Shown here piece after piece: positions 25,445-33,716 of a stretch of DNA of 64,000 bases (its first letter is position 1; every line of letters starts with the position of its first letter). Position numbers and translations under genes: made by a program. The notes beneath the pieces were generated by a model. That model made no database searches and was not told where the DNA came from. It worked only from the letters and a program-made list of their open reading frames with translations. This DNA comes from Acidiluteibacter sp963716125 (GTDB lineage: Bacteria > Bacteroidota > Bacteroidia > Flavobacteriales_E > Vicingaceae), in NCBI GenBank assembly GCA_963716125.1, contig OY970294.1, forward strand, positions 1,736,001-1,800,000. Reading direction: 5' to 3'.

Positions 25445-26530
25445 TTAATCCTCGTCTTCGACCTCTTTTTGATCTGGTGATTCTTCATTTTCGGCTCTTA
25501 GCAAAACAGCGTAAGCTTGTGTATGATCGGATTGATATAATAGAATTTGAATAATTCCTGTAATTGGAATTGCTAATATCATTCCAATGATTCCCCAAAT
25601 GCTGCCACCTAAAATTAAAGCAAATACCGCCGCTAGTGGATTGATATTTACTTTGTTTCCTACAATATTTGGCGTAATTAAATTTCCTTCTAAAAATTGT
25701 ATAACGGCATAAATCATCATCACCCCAATAGGGTACCATATGGAATCTTTTGTAATCAGTGCAAAAATTATAGGAAGACTTGCGCCAATAGCTATTCCGA
25801 TATATGGAATGATAGTTAATAAAGCCGAGAATATACCAAAAAATAGTGCGTATTTAATCCCTAAAGCAAATAAACCAATGCAGTTAAGAACAGCTATAAT
25901 TAAAATAACTATTCCCATTCCACTAATATAACCTTGTACCACATCTTTGATTTTAGAAACAGTATTTAAGTAATTTACATTTTCTTTATTATTTCTCAAT
26001 TTTATAAAGAATAGTTTAAAGTTATCTTGATATAACAAGATGAAAAATACATAAATAGGAACTAAAGATAGAAAAGAAAATACAGAAGATGTAGTGGTTA
26101 CAGCTCCTCCTATAAAAGACCCACTTTGTTTTAAAATATTTGTTGCTCCTTGTTTTAAATAGGCAATTTGTTCTTTAGAAGTATAATGAAAGTTATTTTC
26201 TATTTTATCACCAACGGAATTGATGACTGATAAAAACTTTTCTTGCAAAGAAGGCAATTCTTGAATTAGACTGTTTATTTGAGCCGATAGTAAGTATATT
26301 CCTCCACCAATAACCGAAATTACAATCAATAAAGATAAGATAATTGAAAAAACTCTACTCTTTAGGTATTTCGTAAAGAATTGAACTATAGGGTAGAGAG
26401 CGAGAGAAAAGAAAAAAGCAAAAACGATAGGAATCAAAATAGATCTACCGTAAATTAATCCTAGTAAAACAATGGAAAGGATAATTAGAATTTTATAGGT
26501 TTTGTCCAAACCACTAGTTTTTGTACTCAT
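25445..26530 (-). CDS. AI-2E family transporter
   Basis: 361 residues, the usual family length, with about eight membrane helices. Family features include 'LPSLQEKFLSVINSVGDKI' in the large middle loop, 'GYISGMGIVILI', 'IPYIGIAIGASLPIIFA' and 'LEGNLITPNIVGNKVNINPL'. Family members export or exchange various small molecules or ions; the autoinducer-2 name comes from one E. coli protein and should not be taken literally. It is the last gene of the minus-strand envelope/stress cluster that begins with dps. Confidence 0.92.
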   Translation of the reverse strand: MSTKTSGLDKTYKILIILSIVLLGLIYGRSILIPIVFAFFFSLALYPIVQFFTKYLKSRVFSIILSLLIVISVIGGGIYLLSAQINSLIQELPSLQEKFLSVINSVGDKIENNFHYTSKEQIAYLKQGATNILKQSGSFIGGAVTTTSSVFSFLSLVPIYVFFILLYQDNFKLFFIKLRNNKENVNYLNTVSKIKDVVQGYISGMGIVILIIAVLNCIGLFALGIKYALFFGIFSALLTIIPYIGIAIGASLPIIFALITKDSIWYPIGVMMIYAVIQFLEGNLITPNIVGNKVNINPLAAVFALILGGSIWGIIGMILAIPITGIIQILLYQSDHTQAYAVLLRAENEESPDQKEVEDED

Positions 26531-26550
26531 AGAATGTTAGCTTAATATAA

Positions 26551-26931
26551 TCAGTTAAAAATACGCAAAAAACGGTTTAAATAGGATTGAATTTGAAATT
26601 GATATTTTGATGATAAAATATGAATTAAATTTTTAGATAATAAACCCACGAAAGAATGATTTTTCTTTAATAACATATCTATTAAAGAAGTTGCTCCTTT
26701 TTTAATTAATCCAAACGAGCTAATTCCAATTAAACTATTGGCACTCTTAGTTCTAAATATAGATTTAAACCAATTTCCTTTAGAATATTTACTTTTCAAA
26801 ATGGAATAATTAGCCTTAATTAAAGCTTCTTTCTCTACAATCTTTATTTCATGGAAAAGTTGAGCTTTTCTTAAAGAATCTAAATCGGTTATCGCACCTA
26901 TGTATGTAGTTTTATGATTCATCATTTTCAA
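26551..26931 (-). CDS. Hypothetical protein of the YtxH/holin cluster
   Basis: 126 residues, rich in Lys, Ser and Ile, with no signal peptide. A conserved-looking segment 'DLDSLRKAQLFHEIKIVEKEALIKA' near the start (here shown only in part as 'LRKAQLFHEIKIVEKEAL') resembles small proteins encoded after holin-like genes in Bacteroidota. It overlaps the holin-like gene by 20 nt from the first ATG, or by 11 nt from the fourth codon (ATG at 26922). Function is unknown. Confidence 0.6.
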   Translation of the reverse strand: MKMMNHKTTYIGAITDLDSLRKAQLFHEIKIVEKEALIKANYSILKSKYSKGNWFKSIFRTKSANSLIGISSFGLIKKGATSLIDMLLKKNHSFVGLLSKNLIHILSSKYQFQIQSYLNRFLRIFN

Positions 26932-27256
26932 ACATTTTTTTGATGGAATAATTGGTTAAACCTTTTTTGAGAGAGGTGTTTTTTATTGCAAACAATATAA
27001 TAAACAATACTAAATAAATACCTGCTACAATTAAAAATCCTAGGCCGTAATTATTTACTAAATCTCCCAAAAAGAAGCCACTTGCTATACTTACAAATAG
27101 TAAAAATAACATTCCTGCGTATATTAAAATAGTACCAGTCATTAAATCTGCTAATTTAAAGGCAACTTTTTCAGCTACTTTTAGCTTAGCTAATTCAATC
27201 TGATGACTAACATAAGATTGACCATCTTCTAGTATCTCTTGTATCTTTGAATCCAT
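26912..27256 (-). CDS. Phage holin family (PF07332-like) membrane protein
   Basis: 114 residues with an N-terminal amphipathic helix ('SYVSHQIELAKLKVAEKVA') and two hydrophobic hairpin helices (~38-62 and ~70-92), the layout of the putative Actinobacteriophage holin family (Phage_holin_3_6). In Bacteroidota these are chromosomal genes next to YtxH proteins and are not linked to prophages. The gene sits between ytxH and a hypothetical gene in the same minus-strand operon. Confidence 0.8.
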   Translation of the reverse strand: MDSKIQEILEDGQSYVSHQIELAKLKVAEKVAFKLADLMTGTILIYAGMLFLLFVSIASGFFLGDLVNNYGLGFLIVAGIYLVLFIILFAIKNTSLKKGLTNYSIKKMFENDES

Positions 27257-27331
27257 TTAGTAATGTGTTAATTAAAAGTATATCTCCAAAAAAATGGAGA
27301 TATACTTTTATATATTTGCTAATATAAGTGC

Positions 27332-27616
27332 TTACGCATTTACTTTTTCTCTTGCAGCATTTTTTAAATCACTTGCTTTATCTTTTGCACTATCTTTAAA
27401 ATCGCTATATTTTTCTTTCGCTGAATCTTTGTATTCATTGAATTTTTCTTTGCCTTTTTCAGCATAATCTTTCATGCTATCTCCAAATTCACCTGCTCTT
27501 TTACCAATTTCTTCTCTTGTTTCTGCTCCACTTTGTGGTGCTAACAATATTCCTGCTAATGCTCCTGCTGCTGCTCCTGCTAATGCTGCTAATAATATTT
27601 TTCCTGAATCGTTCAT
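27332..27616 (-). CDS. YtxH domain-containing protein
   Basis: 94 residues. A glycine/alanine-rich membrane helix ('ALAGAAAGALAGILLAPQSG' near residues 9-28) ends in the family L-x-A-P-x-S/K-G motif. An amphipathic, highly charged helix of repeated K-E/D-x-x-x units then extends to the end, similar to LEA-like stress proteins. YtxH proteins are linked to general stress responses. The neighbours Dps and holin-like support a stress role. Confidence 0.9.
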   Translation of the reverse strand: MNDSGKILLAALAGAAAGALAGILLAPQSGAETREEIGKRAGEFGDSMKDYAEKGKEKFNEYKDSAKEKYSDFKDSAKDKASDLKNAAREKVNA

Positions 27617-27645
27617 GATTTTTTCTTTTTAAAATTTATATATAA

Positions 27646-28020
27646 TTATTTATTGATTTGATTTACTTTTAAAGTGTCTGAAGGCGTATTGACAAAGAAT
27701 GCTAATTTCCCTTTCTGCACTATTGGTGTTTTAATATGTTGAGGATATCTAAGAATTAAATTCATCCAACCTTCTTTATCATAAACACCATTAATTAAAG
27801 ATGAATTGAAGTCTTCAGAAGTTTTATCCAATAAGTTTTCTAATTCTACATTTAATTTATCAGCTAATTGCAGAAGTTGAGTACCTGTTAACTTGTCCTT
27901 TGTGACATCTACTTCTCTTACTGCTAAACCTTCTGATTTTGCAAAAGCCAAAGTTTGTGTATCCTTATTGTCATTTCCGCCATAAAATATGGTAATAACT
28001 CTATCTTCGTTCTTATTCAT
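27646..28020 (-). CDS. ArsC/Spx-like thioredoxin-fold protein lacking the catalytic cysteine
   Basis: 124 residues. The order of elements is that of ArsC-family proteins: a first strand and loop 'ITIFYGGNDNKDTQTLAFAK', a second strand 'LAVREVDVTKDKLTGTQLLQ', and a C-terminal 'YPQHIKTPIVQKGKLAF' with the cis-proline region. The loop that carries the Cys in arsenate reductases here reads 'GGNDNKDT', with no cysteine in the protein. It is therefore unlikely to be a reductase and may be a binding or regulatory variant. It is part of the dps-linked cluster. Confidence 0.7.
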   Translation of the reverse strand: MNKNEDRVITIFYGGNDNKDTQTLAFAKSEGLAVREVDVTKDKLTGTQLLQLADKLNVELENLLDKTSEDFNSSLINGVYDKEGWMNLILRYPQHIKTPIVQKGKLAFFVNTPSDTLKVNQINK

Positions 28021-28031
28021 CCTTTCTAGTT

Positions 28032-28343
28032 TTAATCCTTAATTTTTACTTGCTTCAAAAATTCAGCTACCTTCATAGAAGCATCAGCACCATAAGCATC
28101 TATTAAAATACCTTTCGAGCCATCTTTTGCTTCCATTGCATAAATAATTGAAGTGTCTGAAGGATTTGATTCTCCCTCAAAACGATGAAATTCACAAATT
28201 TCAACTTCGTTAGGTTTAAAAGAATTATCTGTTTTACTCACTTTTAATGTGTTTCCATCGGACGCTTCAAAATCCTTACTAAAACCTCTTTCTTGTAAAG
28301 CTTTATATGCTGTTGAAAGCGTACTATAATGATTATTTTCCAT
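28032..28343 (-). CDS. Conserved small protein of Bacteroidota (often mislabelled phosphoribosylpyrophosphate synthetase)
   Basis: 103 residues. 'YSTLSTAYKALQERGFSKDF', 'EICEFHRFEGESNPSDTSI' and 'KGILIDAYGADASMKVAEFL' match a small conserved Bacteroidota family that carries a misleading PRPP-synthetase name in databases. No nucleotide-binding or PRPP motif is visible. It lies 6 nt from the damaged dps gene and 11 nt from the ArsC-like gene, so it is probably co-transcribed with the stress cluster. Confidence 0.65.
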   Translation of the reverse strand: MENNHYSTLSTAYKALQERGFSKDFEASDGNTLKVSKTDNSFKPNEVEICEFHRFEGESNPSDTSIIYAMEAKDGSKGILIDAYGADASMKVAEFLKQVKIKD

Positions 28344-28349
28344 AATATT

Positions 28350-28827
28350 TTATTTTGACAACATACTTCTCAGCATCCATGCCGTTTTTTCATGTAAGTC
28401 TAAACGTTGAGTTAATAAATCTACTGTAGCCTCATCTGAAGCATCTGCGGCAGGTTTAACTGCGTTTCTAGCCGATCTAATAACAGTTTCGTGACTTTCC
28501 AATAAATCTTCCAACATTTCTATATCTGACTTATTACTGTCGCCTTGTTTTAAAGAACTCAATTGATCAAATTCCTTAATCGAACCAGGAGCGTTAAATC
28601 CTAAAGCTCTAATTCTTTCAGCTATAATATCAACAGCTGAAAATAACTCTGTGTTCTGTGTATTGTTCTTCTGTTAATAAATGAATCTGTCTAAAATTTA
28701 ATCCTTTTACATTCCAATGATAGTTATGCGTTTTCAACATCAAATAATAACTATCGGCTAAAACGCTACTCAAACCTTTGCAGATTTCTTCTCTTTTTCC
28801 TTTTGCTATGCCTGTGTTTAGTTCCAT
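28350..28827 (-). pseudogene. dps: Dps family DNA-protection ferritin, frameshifted by a 7-bp tandem duplication
   Basis: The first frame (28630-28827) encodes the Dps start with the ferroxidase motif 'LKTHNYHWNVKG' and runs to 'EEQYTE' before shifting. The other frame (28350-28562, extending upstream to the duplication) continues 'LFSAVDIIAERIRALGF' and ends 'TQRLDLHEKTAWMLRSMLSK'. Deleting one copy of the duplicated ACACAGA leaves exactly 157 codons and the expected junction Q-Y-T-E-L-F-S-A, i.e. a normal 156-residue Dps. As sequenced, only a 65-residue peptide is made. Dps protects DNA and stores iron during starvation and oxidative stress. Confidence 0.9.
28648..28661. repeat. 7-bp perfect tandem duplication inside dps
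   Basis: TCTGTGT occurs twice in a row (ACACAGA twice on the coding strand). Seven is not a multiple of three, so the duplication is the cause of the dps frameshift. It could revert by slippage or recombination. Confidence 0.92.
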
Positions 28828-29011
28828 TTTCTGTTTTATTTTTTGTAATCTGATAGAACTAATAGAAATTTTATGCCATAATAATTGTAAAATAGATTGT
28901 TGTTGATATTCAGTTTTTTAGTAAATGATAAGAAGGTTCTATTTTTGGGTTGAAATGGTAATTTGTGGAAAATATCCCACATATAAAATAAGATGTAGAA
29001 AATCTAAGAAT

Positions 29012-29953
29012 TTATTGATTAACGCAATACCGAAGGGATTTTAGAACAAAACGATAATTTTCCATGTCCATAATAAAATCTTTTCGTTGATACTTTTCAA
29101 AATCCAAATCTTTAAAAGTAGTCACCCCATTTTTTTGAAATTGATCCAAAGCCATTGAGCTAATTGCAAACATGATTTGAAACACTCGAAAGGCTTTTTG
29201 AGTGGTTTTAGAATTGCCGTAATACTGAAAATAAAGGGTCTTACTTTTTTTTATTTGTTCTTTAAAATATTCGTCTACTTCATTCAGTGTAATAACGTTG
29301 GAAGTAGTATTAATTTTTTCTATAGAATCGTCATATGCATCTATAATATCATCTGCCAACTGTAAAGTGTAACCAATTTGTTTGATGCAATCAGCTTCTA
29401 CATCATTAATAGTATTTTCTAGCAAATATCTATACAATAGCATAGTTAGACTGCCTTTTTTATAAGTAATCTGTCTTATATCATCAATAGTACTCAATTG
29501 AGTTTGTTGAATACTATTAACTTGTGCTTGAATAGCCGCATAAAAAAGTGGTTCTATTGTATTGTTTGATTTAAAAGTTTGAATCAATTGTTGCGTATAT
29601 TTAAACAATGGATTTCTACTTAAATTTTCGTCGAAAACATCATCAAAAGTTTTAATATTCAATTCTCCATTATCCATCCATTCATCTTGTAATGCATAGA
29701 ATAAAGACATTTCAGTGGTCATTCTTTTTTCGGTGGAATTAAGTGGATTTTTTCTAATAGTAGCAAAGCAATCATTAATTCCTACAACGCCCCAAAGCGC
29801 ATAATACTTTAATTTAAAACGAAACTTTTTTGAAATTCCTTGCTCAAATAAGGGTGATTTTTCTTGAAAATACCTTTCTATAAAAGCAGACTGCTGTCGA
29901 TGCTTTTTATATAAATCAAAATAGGTAAATATATAAGGTAAACTTTTGAGCAT
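29012..29953 (-). CDS. Divergent all-alpha isoprenoid synthase-like protein
   Basis: 313 residues from the ATG at 29953; a TTG two codons earlier lies inside a promoter-like TTTG. The protein is all helical without signal peptide. Residues ~193-209 read 'IGYTLQLADDIIDAYDD', which matches the second aspartate-rich motif of polyprenyl synthases (G-x-x-x-Q-x-x-D-D-x-x-D). The first motif is weak, only 'LQDEWMDN' near residue 90. Squalene/phytoene-type or trans-prenyltransferase folds are both possible. Whether it is active or a non-catalytic relative cannot be decided from the sequence. It stands next to a SET-domain gene. Confidence 0.6.
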   Translation of the reverse strand: MLKSLPYIFTYFDLYKKHRQQSAFIERYFQEKSPLFEQGISKKFRFKLKYYALWGVVGINDCFATIRKNPLNSTEKRMTTEMSLFYALQDEWMDNGELNIKTFDDVFDENLSRNPLFKYTQQLIQTFKSNNTIEPLFYAAIQAQVNSIQQTQLSTIDDIRQITYKKGSLTMLLYRYLLENTINDVEADCIKQIGYTLQLADDIIDAYDDSIEKINTTSNVITLNEVDEYFKEQIKKSKTLYFQYYGNSKTTQKAFRVFQIMFAISSMALDQFQKNGVTTFKDLDFEKYQRKDFIMDMENYRFVLKSLRYCVNQ

Positions 29954-29998
29954 ATTCAAAAGTGCATATTTTTTTAATTTCCTACAAAAGAAAATGTA

Positions 29999-30589
29999 TT
30001 ATAAATTTTTATACCTCAGTCGATACACTGATTGATAGTTGGACTGATCTTCTAAAAAATCTTGAATCTCTTTTTTCATATCTTCTTCTACAAAAGTCAT
30101 CAAAGGTTGGTTAACTGATTCAATCTTAAATAGCGATTTTTTGATGATTTTATCCCACTTCTCATAATTTTCATCAAAGTCTGCTGGTTTTACTTTTCCT
30201 CTGCAATCAGCATGAGCACACTCTAATAAAATTTCATATTCCAAATTAAATATACCGTATTCATCTGTGATTTGCTCTCCTGCATTAATGTCTCTGATGG
30301 CTATTTCAAATCCATAGCCAGTACTAATTGTATTAAAATTGCAGCAATGGTTGACATATTTAGCAAAATCCCAACTCACTATTCTGAATCCTCTTTGATC
30401 CATGTAGCTGTATTTTTCAATCACATCTTGCACTTCTTTTTGGTGTTTTTTGTAATCTTCAGGGCTAATTTCTATTTCTAAACTGTCTTTGACATATACG
30501 ATACTTCCTTCCGGAATATTTTGAGTTGCAAAAACACCATAACCCACTGAATCGTTGATGTATTTGATGGCAGTATGCGGATGAATCAT
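29999..30589 (-). CDS. SET domain-containing protein (putative protein lysine methyltransferase)
   Basis: 196 residues from the ATG at 30589; a TTG at 30631 would add 14. SET motifs are in order: 'GYGVFATQNIPEGSIVY' at the N-terminus, the SAM/substrate motif 'FAKYVNHCCNFNT' (NH..N in place of N-H-S-C) near residue 92, and 'AGEQITDEYGIF' near 120. A post-SET-like 'CAHADCRGKV' follows. Bacterial SET proteins methylate lysines of ribosomal or chromosomal proteins in the few cases studied. It is separated by 45 nt from the isoprenoid-synthase-like gene downstream. Confidence 0.82.
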   Translation of the reverse strand: MIHPHTAIKYINDSVGYGVFATQNIPEGSIVYVKDSLEIEISPEDYKKHQKEVQDVIEKYSYMDQRGFRIVSWDFAKYVNHCCNFNTISTGYGFEIAIRDINAGEQITDEYGIFNLEYEILLECAHADCRGKVKPADFDENYEKWDKIIKKSLFKIESVNQPLMTFVEEDMKKEIQDFLEDQSNYQSVYRLRYKNL

Positions 30590-30787
30590 CTTTCGTATTT
30601 TTAGATTAAATGGAAGTGATATTTTCTCCAATATTAATTCAAAATTGTATTCCTTAAATCAAATTGGAATAATTTTTATTAATTGACAATGAGCATTTTA
30701 AAAGAATATAACGATTGCGTTAGACGATTGATGTCTAAAAATAATCCCAAGAACATCATTTGATGAAATAAAATTAAAATAGATGAA

Positions 30788-31495
30788 TTATTCTTCCAAT
30801 TTATCTGGTATCTCAAAATCAAAATGATTTCCCTTATCCCATTCTGTTCTTTGATTTCCTCCCATTGGAAAACCTCCATTATCTTTTAGCATCTTAGCCA
30901 TATGCATCAAATTATACGTCATAAAAGTGGTGTTTCTATTGGTGAAATCATTTTCAGGGCCACCTGATCCATCATCTTTATAAGATTTTCCCGGACCTAC
31001 TTCTCCCAACCAAGCTGCATCGGCTTGAGGAGGAATGCAATAACCTAAGTGTGAAAGAGAATAAATCATATTCATAGCACAATGCTTGGCACCATCTTCG
31101 TTTCCGGTTATTAAACAACCAGCGGCTTTACCATAATAAATGTATTGTCCCTCTTTGTTGGTTTGCCCCGATTGAGCATATAATCGTTCAATAATTTGAG
31201 CACAAACAGAAGATTTATCTCCTAACCAAATAGGTGTAGTTAAAACTAAAATATCAGCCTCCAAAACTTTTTCAAATAATTGTGGCCATTCATCTTTTTC
31301 CCATCCATGCTCTGTCATATCTGGATAAATACCTGTAGCAATATCCATATCAATTGGGCGGATAACTTCTACTTCTACACCGTTTTTCTCCATTATCATT
31401 TTGGATATAGCAATTAAACCTTCTGTATGGCTGATTTCAGGAGTTTTCTTTAATGTGCAGTTTAAAAAAATTGCTTTTAGTCCTTTGAATTTCAT
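30788..31495 (-). CDS. NAD(P)H-dependent oxidoreductase, flavodoxin-like (NADPH-dependent FMN reductase family)
   Basis: 235 residues. The flavodoxin fold shows the FMN-phosphate loop 'FLNCTLKKTPEISHT' near residue 10 and the second FMN loop 'LTTPIWLGDKSSVCAQ' near 82, with 'AAGCLITGNEDGAKHC' typical of the family. The C-terminal ~60 residues are longer than in small FMN reductases. Such proteins reduce flavins or quinones with NAD(P)H. It is divergent from htpG and is monocistronic. Confidence 0.85.
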   Translation of the reverse strand: MKFKGLKAIFLNCTLKKTPEISHTEGLIAISKMIMEKNGVEVEVIRPIDMDIATGIYPDMTEHGWEKDEWPQLFEKVLEADILVLTTPIWLGDKSSVCAQIIERLYAQSGQTNKEGQYIYYGKAAGCLITGNEDGAKHCAMNMIYSLSHLGYCIPPQADAAWLGEVGPGKSYKDDGSGGPENDFTNRNTTFMTYNLMHMAKMLKDNGGFPMGGNQRTEWDKGNHFDFEIPDKLEE

Positions 31496-31653
31496 GTTTT
31501 AGTGTTTAAAATATATAAACTATAATACTTTTATAAAAGCATTGTAGGCTGATAAATGCAATACATCTGCATGGCTCTGGTTTTTAAAGTACTCATAAAA
31601 TACTTGATTTTTGTCTTGATATTCCCAAATCTAATTAAAAATTAACCATATCT

Positions 31654-31666
31654 TGACAATATGTCA
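31654..31666 (+). promoter_or_regulatory. TGACA-ATA-TGTCA palindrome upstream of htpG
   Basis: A perfect 5-bp inverted repeat with a 3-nt spacer lies 90 nt before the htpG ATG in the 260-bp divergent gap. A weak -7 box (CAACTTTG, 31685-31692) is downstream. A heat-shock operator or activator site is an inference from position. Confidence 0.4.
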
Positions 31667-31755
31667 GTTTTCTTGCTTTGGTATCAACTTTGAAATAGGC
31701 TATATGCTTTAAAAAGCGAGTTAAATATTAAAATATTAATCAAAAAATATAAAAA

Positions 31756-33633
31756 ATGGCAGAAGGAAAGATAAATGTTCAAACGGAGAATATTTTTCCA
31801 ATTATAAAACAATTCTTGTATTCAGATCAAGAGATTTTTTTAAGAGAATTAATATCCAATGCAGTAGATGCTACTCAAAAGCTAAAAACTTTGGCAACTT
31901 TAGGCGAAACTAAAACTAAAGTAGACGATTTGAGAGTGGAAGTGAAGTTGGACAAAAAAGCAAAAACATTGACTTTCTCAGACAATGGAATTGGGATGAC
32001 CGCTGAAGAAGTGGATAAATATATCAATCAAATTGCATTTTCAGGTGCTGAAGAGTTTGTACAAAAATATAAAGATAAGGCGAGTGTAATCGGTCATTTT
32101 GGATTGGGATTTTACTCTGCATTTATGGTAGCTTCCAAAGTAGAAATTTTCTCACTTTCACATGTTGAAGGTTCTAAAGCCGTGCGTTGGGAATGTGATG
32201 GTAGTCCTAACTATACGATCGAAGAAAGCGATAAAAAAGAAAGAGGTACAGATATCGTGTTGCATATCGCAGATGATTCTAAAACGTATTTAGAAAAATC
32301 TGAAATCCAAAAACTATTGGATAAGTATTGTAAGTTCATGCCAATCGAAATTAAATTTGGAACCAATGAACGCACCGAAAAAGAAGGTGAAGGCGATGGT
32401 GCAAAGGAGAAAAAGATGGTTGAAGATAATATAATAAACAATACTACTCCAGCCTGGACAAAATCTCCATCAGAATTTAAAGATGAAGATTATAAAAGTT
32501 TTTATAGAGAGTTGTATCCTATGACTTTTGATGAGCCTTTATTTCATATTCATTTAAATGTAGATTATCCATTTAACTTAACAGGTATTTTGTTTTTCCC
32601 AAAACTGAAAGGAAATATGGAAATGCAAAAGAATAAAATTCAATTATATAGCAATCAAGTTTTTGTTACTGAGTCTGTAGAAGGAATTGTTCCTGACTTT
32701 TTAACAATGTTGCATGGTGTAATTGATTCTCCTGATATTCCATTGAATGTATCTCGATCTTACCTCCAAAGTGATGCGAATGTGAAAAAAATTAGCAAAT
32801 ACATCAATAAGAAGGTTGCTGATAAATTAGAAGACTTATTTAAAGATGATCGTGCAGATTTTGAAAAGAAATGGGATGACATTAAAATTTTCATAGAATA
32901 TGGAATGCTTTCAGAGGAGAAATTTTATGATAAAGCAAAGAACTTTGCTCTATTGAAAAATACGGATGGTGTTGCCAAAACTATGGAAGAGTATTTGGAG
33001 CAAGTCAAACCAATTCAGACAGATAAAGATGGTAAAACAGTTGTGTTATACACCTCCAATCCGCAAGAGCAATATACTTATATATCAGCAGCTAAAGACA
33101 AAGGTTATGATGTTATAGTAATGGATTCACCATTGTCTGCGCATTTAGTAGGTAAATTTGAGCAAGAGAATAAAGACGTTACTTTTGCTAGAGTGGATGC
33201 TGACACGGTTGATAAATTAATCAAAAAGGACGAAGAAATTCCTTCTAAATTGACTGAAGACGATGAGAAAAAATTGAAGCCAATTATTGAAGACACACTT
33301 CCAAAAGAAAAGTATACGGTTGTATTTGAAAGTATGAGCGAAACAGAACAACCATTTACGATTACTCAAGCTGAGTTTATGAGAAGAATGAAAGATATGA
33401 GTGCTGTAGGTGGTGGCGGCGGAATGATGGGAATGGGAAATATGCCAGAAATGTACAATTTGGTTGTCAATTCTAATCATCCATTAATCAGTAAAATACT
33501 AAATGAAAAAACAGCTGATAAACAAAAAGAAATGGCGCACCAAGCAGCTGACTTAGCTTTGCTTTCTCAAAACCTATTGAAAGGAGAAGAATTGAGCAAT
33601 TTCATCAAAAGAAGTATGGCTCAAATTAACTAA
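31756..33633 (+). CDS. htpG: Molecular chaperone HtpG (Hsp90)
   Basis: 625 residues, the full bacterial Hsp90 length. The GHKL ATPase motifs are 'LRELISNAVDATQKL' (catalytic Glu and Asn), 'FSDNGIGMT' and 'IGHFGLGFYSAFMVA'. The middle domain carries the conserved arginine region 'IPLNVSRSYLQSD'. The C-terminal dimerisation domain ends 'ELSNFIKRSMAQIN'. An internal 'GGGGGMMGMGNM' loop near residue 555 is a glycine/methionine linker. It is followed by a clear terminator and preceded by a palindrome, so it is probably monocistronic and stress-regulated. Confidence 0.97.
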   Translation: MAEGKINVQTENIFPIIKQFLYSDQEIFLRELISNAVDATQKLKTLATLGETKTKVDDLRVEVKLDKKAKTLTFSDNGIGMTAEEVDKYINQIAFSGAEEFVQKYKDKASVIGHFGLGFYSAFMVASKVEIFSLSHVEGSKAVRWECDGSPNYTIEESDKKERGTDIVLHIADDSKTYLEKSEIQKLLDKYCKFMPIEIKFGTNERTEKEGEGDGAKEKKMVEDNIINNTTPAWTKSPSEFKDEDYKSFYRELYPMTFDEPLFHIHLNVDYPFNLTGILFFPKLKGNMEMQKNKIQLYSNQVFVTESVEGIVPDFLTMLHGVIDSPDIPLNVSRSYLQSDANVKKISKYINKKVADKLEDLFKDDRADFEKKWDDIKIFIEYGMLSEEKFYDKAKNFALLKNTDGVAKTMEEYLEQVKPIQTDKDGKTVVLYTSNPQEQYTYISAAKDKGYDVIVMDSPLSAHLVGKFEQENKDVTFARVDADTVDKLIKKDEEIPSKLTEDDEKKLKPIIEDTLPKEKYTVVFESMSETEQPFTITQAEFMRRMKDMSAVGGGGGMMGMGNMPEMYNLVVNSNHPLISKILNEKTADKQKEMAHQAADLALLSQNLLKGEELSNFIKRSMAQIN

Positions 33634-33636
33634 AAT

Positions 33637-33681
33637 AAAAGCCTTAATAGTTCAATAAATTTGGGCTATTGAGGCTTTTTT
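33637..33681 (+). terminator. Rho-independent terminator after htpG
   Basis: AAAAGCCTTAATAG (from 33637) pairs with CTATTGAGGCTTTT (to 33681) with one mismatch of the G-U type, followed by a T run. The arms start about 4 nt after the htpG stop. Confidence 0.9.
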
Positions 33682-33716
33682 ACATAAATTTATAGAATTA
33701 TCATAAACTAACTAAA

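Noticed and set aside
25445..26530. Quorum-sensing locus based on the AI-2E transporter name
   Set aside because: No luxS or signalling gene is nearby, and the family transports varied substrates; the name alone is not evidence.
26912..27256. Possible prophage, because of a holin-family protein
   Set aside because: There are no other phage genes nearby. The holin-like gene sits with ytxH, dps and an AI-2E permease, a common chromosomal cluster in this phylum.
28032..28343. Phosphoribosylpyrophosphate synthetase
   Set aside because: The 103-residue protein has none of the PRPP-synthetase motifs; the name would be inherited from a mislabelled family.
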